Position numbers and translations under genes: made by a program
The notes under the pieces: generated by a model
What the model was told of the DNA's origin: nothing
Databases searched by the model: none
What the model saw: only the letters and a program-made list of their open reading frames with translations
Assembly (NCBI GenBank): GCA_019686145.1
Contig: JADGHK010000017.1
Span: forward strand, 1 to 14,619
Origin: Bryobacteraceae bacterium
GTDB lineage: Bacteria > Acidobacteriota > Terriglobia > Bryobacterales > Bryobacteraceae
Reading direction: 5' to 3'
Length of the DNA: 14,619 nt
Part shown: positions 1 through 7,627 of the stretch, piece by piece
Layout: each line of letters starts with the position of its first letter
Position numbering within the stretch: position 1 is the first letter of the stretch

Positions 1-579
1 TATGCCGTACAGCAGCGAGAAGCCGTAGGCAAGAATGCCGCTCGAGAAGGCTCCCAGCAGCAGATACTTCATCGCCGCTTCATTGGATCGCTTCTCGCCC
101 CGTAAGAAACCGACAAGAATGTAGAACGAGAGGGCCATCAGCTCCAGCCCGACGAAAAGCGTCACGAGGTCCGTGCCGCAAGCGAGGAAATACATGCCGC
201 ACTGAGCAAGCAGAATGAGCCCGTAATACTCGCCGCGATGTTCCCCTTCGATCTCCAGATACCGGTAGGAGACGATCGCCACGACAAGCGCGGATATGAG
301 GAAGATGGCGTTGAAGAAGAGCGAAAAATTGTCGACGGTTAGAGCTCCGTGAAAGGCAATGATCTCCCTGGCGCCTGACTCCTGCAGATAGACGTACTGC
401 CTTCCGAGTCCAATGCCCGTGAAGACCAGGCCGAGAACAACAAACAGCAGCAGACCTTTCCGGTGCTTCGGATTCGGGAAGAGCCAGAAGTCGAATAGCA
501 GGACAGCACAGCCGAACAGCGCCAGCATGATGGCCGGGATGAGCACGAAGTGGTCCGTGGACGTGTAGAACTGGCTCAT
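1..579 (-). CDS. nuoN: NADH-quinone oxidoreductase subunit N (complex I), partial at left edge
   Basis: Membrane-arm subunit of complex I, one of the three antiporter-like proton channels (N, M, L). The 193 visible residues begin MSQFYTSTDHFVL and are mostly hydrophobic helices. They contain the family segment DLVTLFVGLELMALSFYILVG, whose Glu is the membrane glutamate conserved in this family, followed by RSNEAAMKYLLLGAFSSGI. The start ATG overlaps the nuoM stop (ATGA), and an AGGAG lies 7 nt upstream, so translation is probably coupled to nuoM. Only the N-terminal 40% or so of a usual 480-500 residue protein is present; the reading frame is open to base 1. It is the last gene seen in the operon. 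The identity is clear from sequence and position; the C-terminus cannot be judged. Confidence 0.96.
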   Translation of the reverse strand, partial: MSQFYTSTDHFVLIPAIMLALFGCAVLLFDFWLFPNPKHRKGLLLFVVLGLVFTGIGLGRQYVYLQESGAREIIAFHGALTVDNFSLFFNAIFLISALVVAIVSYRYLEIEGEHRGEYYGLILLAQCGMYFLACGTDLVTLFVGLELMALSFYILVGFLRGEKRSNEAAMKYLLLGAFSSGILAYGFSLLYGI

Positions 580-2117
580 CGCACGTCTCCTGCAACCGCC
601 GCGGACGATGGCGTCAGCGCTTCAAGATATCCGGGACGCACTCGCTCTACGAGGCGCATCACCGGCTTGTCCAGCACATCGAAGTATGGCTTTGGATAAA
701 CCCCAATCCACAGAGCCCACGCAATTAGGGGCAGGAAGACAGCCCATTCCCGAACGGAGAGATCGGGCAAGCCGAGATTCTTTGCATTCGTCACCTGCCC
801 CAGCATCGTCCTCTGGTAGAGCCAGAGGAGGTATGCGGCGCCGAAAATGATTCCTACGACAGCAAAGGCGGCCCAAACCCGGTTGGCCTCAAAAGCCCCT
901 TGCAAAATGGTGAACTCGCCGACAAAACCGTTGAGCAGGGGAAGCCCGGCGGAACTGAACATGGCAAACGCGAAGACTTTTGCATAGTTCGGCATCACAT
1001 GCGCCAGACCGCCGTATTCCCCGATCTCACGCGTGTGCCGGCGCTCATAGATCACGCCCACGATCAAAAAGAGCATCCCCGTCGAGATACCGTGGTTGAT
1101 CTGCTGGATGACGCTGCCTGCGATGCCATTGGGATTCAGAGCAAAGATACCCAGGGTACAGAACCCCAGATGGCTCACCGACGAATAGGCGACCAGCTTT
1201 TTCCAATCCTGCTGCATCAGGCTGACCAGAGCCCCGTACAGGATCGCAATAATAGACAGCGCAGCCAGCACCTGTACGATGACGCCGTCGACCGCGGCAT
1301 CCGGCAACAGCGGCAGCGAAAAGCGAATGAAGCCGTAGGTGCCCATCTTGAGCAGCACCGCCGCCAGGATGACGGAACCCGCCGTCGGGGCTTCCACGTG
1401 GGCGTCCGGGAGCCATGTGTGGAATGGAAACATCGGCACCTTGATGGCGAATCCGATGAACAGCGACCAGAACACCCATTGCTGCAACCCGAGAGGCAGC
1501 GAGAGCTTCACCAACTCCGAAATCTCGAAGGTATAGAAGCCGAACTGCTGATAATGCTGGAAATAGAGCGTCAGGATACCGAGCAGCATCAGAACGCTGC
1601 CCGCCATCGTATAGAGGAAGAATTTGATTGCGGCGTAGAGCTTCCGGCGCCCGCCCCAGACGCCGATGATGAAGTACATCGGCACAAGTACGACTTCCCA
1701 GAACACGTAGAACAACAGAAAATCGAGGGCCAGGAACACGCCGATCATGCCAGTCTGCTGGAGCAGCAGCATCGCGTAGTAGGACTTCACGCGATCCTCG
1801 ACGGCGTTCCAGGAAGAGAGCACGGCGAGGAAGCCCATCAGAGTGGTGAGCAATACCAGAAGCAGACTGATTCCGTCGATGCCCAGCGCATACTTCAAAC
1901 CGATCGCCGGGATCCAGTCGGCGCGCTCCACCATCTGGAAATCCCCGTTGGCGCTGTCGAACCGGGTAAGCAGCAGCAGCGATACCGCAAAACCGGCAAA
2001 TGCGCTGATGTTCGCCCAGATTTTGACCAGGGTCGTCCTGGATGAGGGAATCAGCAGCAGCAGGAGCATTCCTGCAAGCGGCGTCAGGAGAACCAGACTG
2101 AGAAGATGCTCGCTCAT
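576..2117 (-). CDS. nuoM: NADH-quinone oxidoreductase subunit M (complex I)
   Basis: Antiporter-like proton channel subunit of the complex I membrane arm. It has 513 residues, the normal family length, with about 14 hydrophobic helices. Key charges are in place: Glu141 in FYVFWEVVLVPMYF (equivalent to E. coli NuoM Glu144) and Lys226 in GFAIKVPMFPFHTWLPDAH (equivalent to Lys234), followed by the signature AHVEAPTAGSVILAAVLLK. The ATG at 2117 starts 4 nt after the nuoL stop. The preceding GAGGGT overlaps that stop codon and serves as ribosome binding site, which indicates coupling to nuoL. The 3' end overlaps the nuoN start. Nothing is broken. The GFAIKVP and HTWLPDAHVEAP motifs plus the position between L and N separate it from the related Mrp antiporter subunits. 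Confidence 0.97.
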   Translation of the reverse strand: MSEHLLSLVLLTPLAGMLLLLLIPSSRTTLVKIWANISAFAGFAVSLLLLTRFDSANGDFQMVERADWIPAIGLKYALGIDGISLLLVLLTTLMGFLAVLSSWNAVEDRVKSYYAMLLLQQTGMIGVFLALDFLLFYVFWEVVLVPMYFIIGVWGGRRKLYAAIKFFLYTMAGSVLMLLGILTLYFQHYQQFGFYTFEISELVKLSLPLGLQQWVFWSLFIGFAIKVPMFPFHTWLPDAHVEAPTAGSVILAAVLLKMGTYGFIRFSLPLLPDAAVDGVIVQVLAALSIIAILYGALVSLMQQDWKKLVAYSSVSHLGFCTLGIFALNPNGIAGSVIQQINHGISTGMLFLIVGVIYERRHTREIGEYGGLAHVMPNYAKVFAFAMFSSAGLPLLNGFVGEFTILQGAFEANRVWAAFAVVGIIFGAAYLLWLYQRTMLGQVTNAKNLGLPDLSVREWAVFLPLIAWALWIGVYPKPYFDVLDKPVMRLVERVRPGYLEALTPSSAAVAGDVR

Positions 2118-2121
2118 ACCC

Positions 2122-4248
2122 TCACCGCGACATGTAATAACCGAGGATGACGGCTAAGCCTGCCATCACCATCAATGCGTATGTCTGGACGAGACCGTTC
2201 TGCACCAGGCGCACGGGATAGGACCAGACCTTGACCGTAAAAGCCGACAGGCGCACCAGCCCGTCGACGATCCACGTATCCCACCAGATGGAGAATCTGG
2301 AAGTAAAGCGGGTCAGCCAGGCGGCGCCGTTGACACCACCATCGACGATCGCGCTATCAAAGCGGCCCAGAAGACTTCCTCCGCGTTTCGCCAAACCATT
2401 CACAAAGAGAAAGTCGTAGATCTCATCGACGTACCACTTGTTTAGCAGGATCCTGTGGAGCAGTCCTGAAGCCTCCGCCTCCGGTTCCTGTTGCCCTGCC
2501 CTGGCAAGGTAGCGGCGGCGAGCCAGCAAAATTGCTCCGACCGCAACGGAGACCGAAAGCGCCATCAACAGCCACTCCACTGACGCCTCATGGTGCGCCT
2601 CTTCTGCGCGGTACGCCGCAGCGAACACCGGTTCCAGCCAGTGCTCGAAGGCCCGGAATCCGTCGCTAAACACGGACCAGAGTTTGGGAACGCCAATCCA
2701 CCCGCCAGCAATGCTCAGCAGCGCCAATGCACGGAGCGGAATGGTCATGGATGCAGGCGACTCGTGAATGTGCGCAGCCGTGTGAGCATCCATTCGCGGT
2801 TGCCCGTAAAAGGTCAGGAACATCAGCCGCCACATGTAGAACGCGGTCATGAAAGCTGTCACGAGGCCGACGGCGAAGATGGTCTTCGATCCCAGCGGAG
2901 AACTCCATGCCTGCCACAGAATTTCATCTTTGGAGAAGAATCCCGCCAGACCTGGAACGCCGGCGATCGCCAGGGATCCGATGAACATGGTCCGGAACGT
3001 GACCGGGATCTTATCCTTAAGGCCGCCCATACGCCGCATGTCCTGCTCGCCCGACATGGCATGGATCACCGAGCCGGCACCAAGAAACAGCAGCGCCTTG
3101 AAGAAGGCGTGCGTGTATAGATGAAAGACCGCAACCCAGTAAGCCCCAACGCCCAGCGCCACGAACATGAACCCGAGCTGGCTGACCGTTGAATAGGCGA
3201 GAACCCGTTTGATATCGTTCTGCACTAGCGCAATCGAAGCAGCAAAGATCGCCGTGAAGGCGCCAACAGCGGCCACAATCGTTGAAGTCTCCGGTGTCAG
3301 CACGAAGAGAGCACTGGAACGCGCGATCATGTAGACGCCCGCCGTCACCATGGTCGCAGCGTGGATCAGCGCCGAAACCGGAGTAGGACCTTCCATGGCA
3401 TCGGGCAGCCAGACATAGAGCGGAAACTGCGCCGACTTGCCTGCTGCGCCAAGAAACAGCAGCAGCGCTGACACGCTCAGAATGCCGAAGCCGGTCTCGG
3501 CGGTGCGGTTCGCCAGTGCCGCATTGACGTCAAGGAAACGGACGGAGCCGGCCAGGGCGAACAGAAGCAGCATGCCCAGAATGAAGCCGGCATCGCCGAT
3601 GCGGTTGACGATGAAAGCCTTCTTCGCGGCATCCCCTGCGGCTTTTTTGTGGAAGTAAAAGCCGATCAGCAGATAGCTGCACAGGCCGACGCCCTCCCAG
3701 CCGACGAACAGCAAGGCATAGTTGTTCGCCAGCACCAGCATCAGCATGAAGAAGACGAAGAGATTCAGGTAGGCGAAGAAGCGGTAGTAGCCTCCATCGT
3801 GCGCCATGTACCCCGTCGAGTAGACGTGAATCAGAAAGCCGATTCCCGTCACGATCAGGATCATGACGGAGCTCAAGGGGTCCAGCAGAAATCCCCAGTC
3901 GGCGCTGAATCGCGCCAGTGAGCCATCTGCCATGCGGAACGGGAGCCCGGCGAGCCAGGTGAACTGGATCACCTGATGAACCTTTCCGGCTGTCGCTGCC
4001 AGCTCGATCACCGCGCCAATCGAGAGCAGGAACGACAACAGCACCATGCCGGGACACAACAGGCTTACCAGGATCTTTGTGCTTCCGATCGTATGATGCC
4101 CGTAATCCTCGACGCTTCCCGCAAGCCCGGGGGCGAGAGCCACATCCGAAGGCGCCTGCGGATCGAAGCGCCGGCCCAGGATCAGCATCACGAGAGCCCC
4201 GAAAAGCGGAAAGAGCGGAATCAGCCAGATGTGATCGAGAAAATTCAT
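2122..4248 (-). CDS. nuoL: NADH-quinone oxidoreductase subunit L (complex I)
   Basis: Distal proton-channel subunit of complex I, which carries the long lateral helix along the membrane arm. At 708 residues it is longer than E. coli NuoL (613). Diagnostic parts are FVGWEGVGLCSYLLIGF with Glu185 (matching E. coli Glu144), FPLYVWLPDAMEGPTPVSALIHAATMV, NDIKRVLAYSTVSQLGFM, and the C-terminal region with NKWYVDEIYDFLFV leading into the lateral helix and last anchor helix. Much of the extra length is an inserted hydrophilic loop after the first helix (about residues 28-57, rich in Pro, Ala and Gly) and an extended C-terminal half. The gene starts 7 nt after nuoK stops and has only a weak ribosome binding site, consistent with coupled translation. 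No frame disruption is seen. Confidence 0.97.
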   Translation of the reverse strand: MNFLDHIWLIPLFPLFGALVMLILGRRFDPQAPSDVALAPGLAGSVEDYGHHTIGSTKILVSLLCPGMVLLSFLLSIGAVIELAATAGKVHQVIQFTWLAGLPFRMADGSLARFSADWGFLLDPLSSVMILIVTGIGFLIHVYSTGYMAHDGGYYRFFAYLNLFVFFMLMLVLANNYALLFVGWEGVGLCSYLLIGFYFHKKAAGDAAKKAFIVNRIGDAGFILGMLLLFALAGSVRFLDVNAALANRTAETGFGILSVSALLLFLGAAGKSAQFPLYVWLPDAMEGPTPVSALIHAATMVTAGVYMIARSSALFVLTPETSTIVAAVGAFTAIFAASIALVQNDIKRVLAYSTVSQLGFMFVALGVGAYWVAVFHLYTHAFFKALLFLGAGSVIHAMSGEQDMRRMGGLKDKIPVTFRTMFIGSLAIAGVPGLAGFFSKDEILWQAWSSPLGSKTIFAVGLVTAFMTAFYMWRLMFLTFYGQPRMDAHTAAHIHESPASMTIPLRALALLSIAGGWIGVPKLWSVFSDGFRAFEHWLEPVFAAAYRAEEAHHEASVEWLLMALSVSVAVGAILLARRRYLARAGQQEPEAEASGLLHRILLNKWYVDEIYDFLFVNGLAKRGGSLLGRFDSAIVDGGVNGAAWLTRFTSRFSIWWDTWIVDGLVRLSAFTVKVWSYPVRLVQNGLVQTYALMVMAGLAVILGYYMSR

Positions 4249-4255
4249 GCGCGCT

Positions 4256-4564
4256 TCACCACTTCAGCAGATCCACTTCGTCTGCAAGGACGGTCTCTTT
4301 GTTGCGGAAAAGCGCGATGAGAATGCCAAGCCCGACCGCAGCTTCGGCAACCGCCACAGTGATGACGAAAATCGCAAAGATCTGACCGCTCAAATCCTGC
4401 AAGTGCCGTGAGAACGCAATCAGGTTGACGTTCACGGCGTTCAGGATGAGCTCAATCGACATCAGGATGACCACGATGTTCCGGCGCGTCAGCACGCCGA
4501 TCGTACCGATCAGCAGCAGCGCGAGGCCAACCACAAGGTAGTGAACTGTCGTGACAGGATGCAT
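4256..4564 (-). CDS. nuoK: NADH-quinone oxidoreductase subunit K (complex I)
   Basis: Small membrane-arm subunit with three transmembrane helices, homologous to MrpC. Its 102 residues match the usual length of about 100. The two buried glutamates needed for proton translocation in the family are visible: Glu38 in VVILMSIELILNAVN and Glu74 in TVAVAEAAVGLGI (E. coli Glu36 and Glu72). The ATG lies one base after the nuoJ stop codon, and the gene ends 7 nt before nuoL. No strong separate ribosome binding site is present, so translation is probably coupled to nuoJ. The identity is secure from motifs and operon position. Confidence 0.97.
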   Translation of the reverse strand: MHPVTTVHYLVVGLALLLIGTIGVLTRRNIVVILMSIELILNAVNVNLIAFSRHLQDLSGQIFAIFVITVAVAEAAVGLGILIALFRNKETVLADEVDLLKW

Positions 4565-4565
4565 C

Positions 4566-5072
4566 TCAAATCCGCTTCTTCGCCATCACAACGGAGCCGA
4601 CGACTGCCACCAGCAGGAGCACGGAGGCAACTTCAAACGGCAGGAGGTACCTCGAGAAGAGAACATCTGCGAGCTGTTCGACATTCCCCGGTTCCGAAGC
4701 GAGGGCCGGCGCCGCCAACTTCAACGAGTCAGTGCCGCTATAGAGGAAGTAGGCCGCTTCGGCGCTGACAACGAGAATACACGCCAGGGCCACCCACCAT
4801 TGCTTGTTGAACTGCCTCTCACGGGCAGCCTGGTCCAGATTCACAAGCATAATCACGAAGAGGAACAGCACCATGATGCCGCCGACGTAGAGCACAATCT
4901 GGACGGCAAACAGAAACTCCGCGTGCTGGAGCAGATAGAGGCCTGCCACGCCGAGCAGAGAAACGATCAGCCAGATGGCGCTGTGTACGGCGTTGCGCCG
5001 CGTGACCGTCAGCACGGCTCCCGCCACCGCCAGCAGGGCGAAGACGTAAAAGAAAATCGTATCAAGCCACAT
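4566..5072 (-). CDS. nuoJ: NADH-quinone oxidoreductase subunit J (complex I)
   Basis: Membrane-arm subunit J, which forms part of the helix cluster linking the quinone site to the first proton channel. Its 168 residues show five hydrophobic helices and the family motif FLFAVQIVLYVGGIMVLFLFVIML, with Tyr and Gly-Gly in the third helix, where pi-bulge rearrangements occur in complex I structures. The ATG at 5072 is set by homology to the usual N-terminus, and the Shine-Dalgarno match is poor. It is unusual for this operon in being preceded by an 85-base gap after nuoI that holds a terminator-like hairpin and seven Ts. The other intergenic spacers in this operon are 25 bases or less. The gene ends one base before nuoK. 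Confidence 0.96.
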   Translation of the reverse strand: MWLDTIFFYVFALLAVAGAVLTVTRRNAVHSAIWLIVSLLGVAGLYLLQHAEFLFAVQIVLYVGGIMVLFLFVIMLVNLDQAARERQFNKQWWVALACILVVSAEAAYFLYSGTDSLKLAAPALASEPGNVEQLADVLFSRYLLPFEVASVLLLVAVVGSVVMAKKRI

Positions 5073-5092
5073 TCAGCGATACTCGCAAGCAC

Positions 5093-5136
5093 AAAAAAAG
5101 ACCGGGACGCACCCAACGGCCATGCGTCTGCCGGCC
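5093..5136 (-). terminator. Terminator-like hairpin between nuoI and nuoJ
   Basis: Read on the minus strand, GGCCGG (5136-5131), a two-base CA bulge and GACGCA (5128-5123) pair with TGCGTC (5111-5106) and CCGGTC (5105-5100). This gives two stacked 6-bp helices with one G-U pair around an 11-base loop. The stem is followed at once by seven Ts (5099-5093). That is the form of an intrinsic terminator. It lies inside the operon, downstream of the nuoI stop and about 20 nt before nuoJ, so it could act as a partial terminator or attenuator, or as a processing or stabilising hairpin. The structure is seen in the sequence; its function is inferred. Confidence 0.6.
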
Positions 5137-5157
5137 CCGTCGGACTTCCTTCTGCAA

Positions 5158-5613
5158 TTAGGACTTATATTGGGTCGGCCTTGGGCCTTCCTCCAGCATT
5201 TGCCGATCCCAGATCTGGCCCTCCCGGGTGTAGCTGGCCAGCTCGAAGTCCTGAGTCAGTTCCAGAGCATCCACGGGACACGCATCCTCGCAAAGGCCGC
5301 AAAACATACATCGTGACGTGTCGTAAGTAAACGTCGTCAGGACCTTCCGGTTCGTTTTGGGGTCGCGTTCAGTACCGACAACTATGAGATTCTCAGGACA
5401 CGCCAGCGCACAGAGGTTGCACCCGATACACAGCGTCTCGCCGGTGTCAGGATTGATGTTTAACCGAGGCGCTCCGCGAAACCGCTCGGCTACCTTCGGG
5501 CGCTGCGCCGGATACTGCTCGGTGTAGATGTGCTTCGGGTGCTGGTTCCTCAGGGTGACCCACAGGCCCCGCAAAAGATCCACCAGAAGCACCGTTCGTA
5601 TCAGCTTGCGCAT
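5158..5613 (-). CDS. nuoI: NADH-quinone oxidoreductase subunit I (two [4Fe-4S] ferredoxin-like)
   Basis: Peripheral-arm subunit carrying iron-sulfur clusters N6a and N6b, which pass electrons toward the quinone-linked cluster N2 in NuoB. The 151-residue protein has two ferredoxin motifs: Cys62, Cys65, Cys68 and Cys72 in CIGCNLCALACP, and Cys102, Cys105, Cys108 and Cys112 in CMFCGLCEDACP. All eight ligands are intact. An amphipathic N-terminal part precedes LRNQHPKHIYTEQYP, as is usual. I chose the ATG at 5613 because GGAG sits about 8 nt upstream and MRKLIRTVLL matches a normal start. A start at 5688 would overlap nuoD and add an unlike segment. It follows nuoD by 25 nt with no nuoE, F, G or H between, which is unusual. 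Confidence 0.96.
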   Translation of the reverse strand: MRKLIRTVLLVDLLRGLWVTLRNQHPKHIYTEQYPAQRPKVAERFRGAPRLNINPDTGETLCIGCNLCALACPENLIVVGTERDPKTNRKVLTTFTYDTSRCMFCGLCEDACPVDALELTQDFELASYTREGQIWDRQMLEEGPRPTQYKS

Positions 5614-5638
5614 ATGCGTTTCTCCGAACCGGCGAGGC

Positions 5639-6751
5639 TCAACGGTCAACCTCCCCCAGTACAATATCAATCGTACCGATAATCGCAACCACGTCAGCGA
5701 CCAGCGCTCCCCGGCACATCTGGTCCAGCGCCTGCAGGTTCACGAATGACGGCGGGCGCACCCGAACACGGTAGGGCTGGGTGGAGCCATCACTGACGAT
5801 GAAGTAGCCAAGCTCACCCTTCGGCGCCTCGATGGATACGTACACTTCCCCGACCGGCGGCTTGATCACCTTCGGCACCTTGGCCATAATCGGCCCCGGC
5901 TCGATCCGCTCGAGCGCCTGACGGATGATCCGTACGCTCTGCCGCATCTCCTCCATGCGGACGATGTACCGGTCAAACGTGTCGCCGTTCTGACGAATGG
6001 GGATGTCGAAGTCGTACTGCTCGTAGCCCGAGTACGGCTGCGCCTTGCGGAGGTCCCACGCCACGCCAGCGGCCCGCAGGACCGGTCCCGTGACGCCGTA
6101 CGCCTTGCACTGCTCGGCGGTCAGAATTCCTACGCCCTTGAGGCGCTCTACCCAGATGCGATTGTCGGTAAGCAACTCCTCGTACTCGTCCACCTTGGGC
6201 AGAAACATGTCGCAAAACTTTGCGACATCCTCTTCGAAGCCGTCGTAGAGTTCGTATTGAAGCCCGCCGATACGAAACGCGTGCGTAGTCAGCCTGGCGC
6301 CGCAGTATTTCTCGAAAATCTTGAGAACTTCCTCACGTTCCCGCAGCGTGTAGAACAGCGGAGTGATAGCGCCGATGTCCAAGGCATGCGTTCCCAGCCA
6401 CAGCAGGTGGCTGGCGATCCGGTTCAACTCCGTGAGAATTACGCGCGTCACCTGCGCGCGCGGCGGAGCTTCGACACTCAGCAGCTTCTCTACAGCCAGG
6501 CAATAGCCAAGACCGTTCGAGACGGCTGCCACATAGTCCATGCGGTCCACGTAGGGCGCAAATTGAACGTAGGTCCGGTTCTCACCGATCTTCTCAACGC
6601 CGCGATGGAGGTAGCCGATGACGCATTCCGTGCCAATCACCTTCTCTCCATCCAGCTTCAGGATCACGCGCAGCACGCCGTGTGTCGAAGGGTGCTGCGG
6701 CCCCATGTTGAGGACAAGTTCAGACGAGTCTAGGAAAGTCGATCCGGCCAT
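5639..6751 (-). CDS. nuoD: NADH-quinone oxidoreductase subunit D (49 kDa type)
   Basis: Peripheral-arm subunit that forms the quinone-binding cavity together with NuoB. It has 370 residues, close to the 380-410 usual for a stand-alone NuoD, so it is not a NuoCD fusion. Signatures are LVLNMGPQHPSTHGVLR near the N-terminus, IGYLHRGVEKIGE, and the C-terminal GELGYFIVSDGSTQPYRVRVR followed by GTIDIVLGEVDR. By spacing, His24 and Tyr73 match the quinone-headgroup pair His38 and Tyr87 of Thermus Nqo4 (inferred alignment). The ATG starts 4 nt after the nuoC stop with AGGGCG ahead of it. It is homologous to the NiFe hydrogenase large subunit, but the hydrogenase cysteine pairs are absent, which supports complex I. 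Confidence 0.97.
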   Translation of the reverse strand: MAGSTFLDSSELVLNMGPQHPSTHGVLRVILKLDGEKVIGTECVIGYLHRGVEKIGENRTYVQFAPYVDRMDYVAAVSNGLGYCLAVEKLLSVEAPPRAQVTRVILTELNRIASHLLWLGTHALDIGAITPLFYTLREREEVLKIFEKYCGARLTTHAFRIGGLQYELYDGFEEDVAKFCDMFLPKVDEYEELLTDNRIWVERLKGVGILTAEQCKAYGVTGPVLRAAGVAWDLRKAQPYSGYEQYDFDIPIRQNGDTFDRYIVRMEEMRQSVRIIRQALERIEPGPIMAKVPKVIKPPVGEVYVSIEAPKGELGYFIVSDGSTQPYRVRVRPPSFVNLQALDQMCRGALVADVVAIIGTIDIVLGEVDR

Positions 6752-6755
6752 CGCC

Positions 6756-7403
6756 CTACTGCCCGACTTCGATGCCCAGGTTCTCCTGAACCCACCGGCG
6801 ATCTACGTCCAGAATGCTGTAATCCTTGCGCAGCGGATGTCCCTGCCACTCATCCGGCAGCAGGATCCGCTTCATGTTCGGGTGGCCGTCAAACTCGATG
6901 CCAAACATGTCGAAGACTTCGCGCTCCAGCCAGTCGGCAGCGAGATGAACGGAAGTTGCGCTCTTTGGCCTATAGCCGTCCGGGATCATCGTCTTCACGC
7001 GGATGCGCTCATTCCGGGAGTAGCTGTACAGGATGTAGATGAGGTCGAAGCGTTCCGCGCGTTTTGGATAGTCGACTGCGGTGATGTCCACGAGATAGTC
7101 GAAGTCTGCCTCCAGCTTCAAAAACTCGAGGACGGAATTGACTGCTTCGGGTCTGACGATCAGGAAGTTCTGCCCAAGATAGGAGGAAAACTCCGCGATT
7201 GAATCACCGAAGTGATTCTTCAACAGCTCGGTCAGGCTGCTCTCCCACGGCGTTGTCGCCATCACGGCCGGCGCTTTCGGAGCATGAGGCTTAGCGGCTG
7301 GCGTGGGGCTTGCAGCGGGAGGCTTGGGCGCAATGGCCTTGGCGTCGCCGGGAGTGCCGGCTACAGGCTCCGGCGAACTCTCGGGTTTCTGCTCGTCAGC
7401 CAT
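6756..7403 (-). CDS. nuoC: NADH-quinone oxidoreductase subunit C (30 kDa type) with Pro/Ala-rich N-terminal extension
   Basis: Peripheral-arm subunit that packs against NuoD. The core carries the family signature EREVFDMFGIEFDGHPNM followed by RILLPDEWQGHPLRKDY, near residues 160-200. The 215-residue product has about 48 extra N-terminal residues made mainly of Pro, Ala, Lys and Ser, expected to be disordered; homology starts near TPWESSLTELLKNHFG. I prefer the ATG at 7403: AGG lies 6 nt upstream and it follows the nuo promoter by a short leader. A GTG one codon earlier (7406) is possible and changes nothing important. It is the first gene of the operon as seen here; nuoA and nuoB, normally upstream, are missing because the next gene upstream is divergent. 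Confidence 0.96.
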   Translation of the reverse strand: MADEQKPESSPEPVAGTPGDAKAIAPKPPAASPTPAAKPHAPKAPAVMATTPWESSLTELLKNHFGDSIAEFSSYLGQNFLIVRPEAVNSVLEFLKLEADFDYLVDITAVDYPKRAERFDLIYILYSYSRNERIRVKTMIPDGYRPKSATSVHLAADWLEREVFDMFGIEFDGHPNMKRILLPDEWQGHPLRKDYSILDVDRRWVQENLGIEVGQ

Positions 7404-7426
7404 CACACACCTGGAAAGAAACTACG

Positions 7427-7454
7427 AATATCATAACCCGAACGCCGATGTCAA
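7427..7454 (-). promoter_or_regulatory. Probable sigma-70-type promoter of the nuoC-N operon
   Basis: On the minus strand a perfect -35 hexamer TTGACA (7454-7449) is followed after 16 bases by GATATT (7432-7427), a four-of-six match to the -10 consensus. Transcription would begin near 7420 and give a leader of about 17 bases containing the AGG ahead of the nuoC ATG. It is the only convincing promoter in front of the operon. Any additional operator could not be identified. Confidence 0.6.
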
Positions 7455-7594
7455 TTTTCCGAACACCGCGAAGGCCGTATCCATGCATCTCTCGCATCAT
7501 CTAAGTTGCGTAAATTCTATTTCCTGCAAGTATTACAGATATAAAGGTTCGATTTGCTGATTCCGGCCTTTCGCTCCGAATAAAACCGTGCGGA

Positions 7595-7613
7595 TATAAT
7601 CGCACTTTGGAGG
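7595..7613 (+). promoter_or_regulatory. -10 box and ribosome binding site of the GH2 gene pair
   Basis: A consensus -10 hexamer TATAAT lies at 7595-7600. No good -35 element is seen at 16-18 bases upstream, so an activator or an alternative sigma contact may be needed. A strong GGAGG follows at 7609-7613, 14 bases before the ATG at 7628, which is longer than the usual 5-9. With a start near 7607, the leader would be only about 20 bases and the Shine-Dalgarno would sit at its very 5' end. The AT-rich 7404-7627 interval separates this promoter from the divergent nuo promoter; no clear palindromic operator was found there. Confidence 0.45.
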
Positions 7614-7627
7614 ATTTACATCCGATA

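Noticed and set aside
900..2045. Long open frame of 381 codons on the plus strand opposite nuoM
   Set aside because: It is a codon-complement shadow of nuoM: Gln/His/Arg-rich, no recognisable fold, and no ribosome binding site or promoter.
576..4248. NuoL/NuoM/NuoN as parts of an Mrp-type antiporter or a hydrogenase-linked complex
   Set aside because: They are in one operon with genuine NuoC, D, I, J and K, and NuoD lacks the hydrogenase metal-binding cysteine pairs.
5614..5688. Upstream start giving a 176-residue NuoI
   Set aside because: It would overlap the nuoD coding end and add residues unlike NuoI. The ATG at 5613 has a GGAG at good distance and a normal N-terminus.
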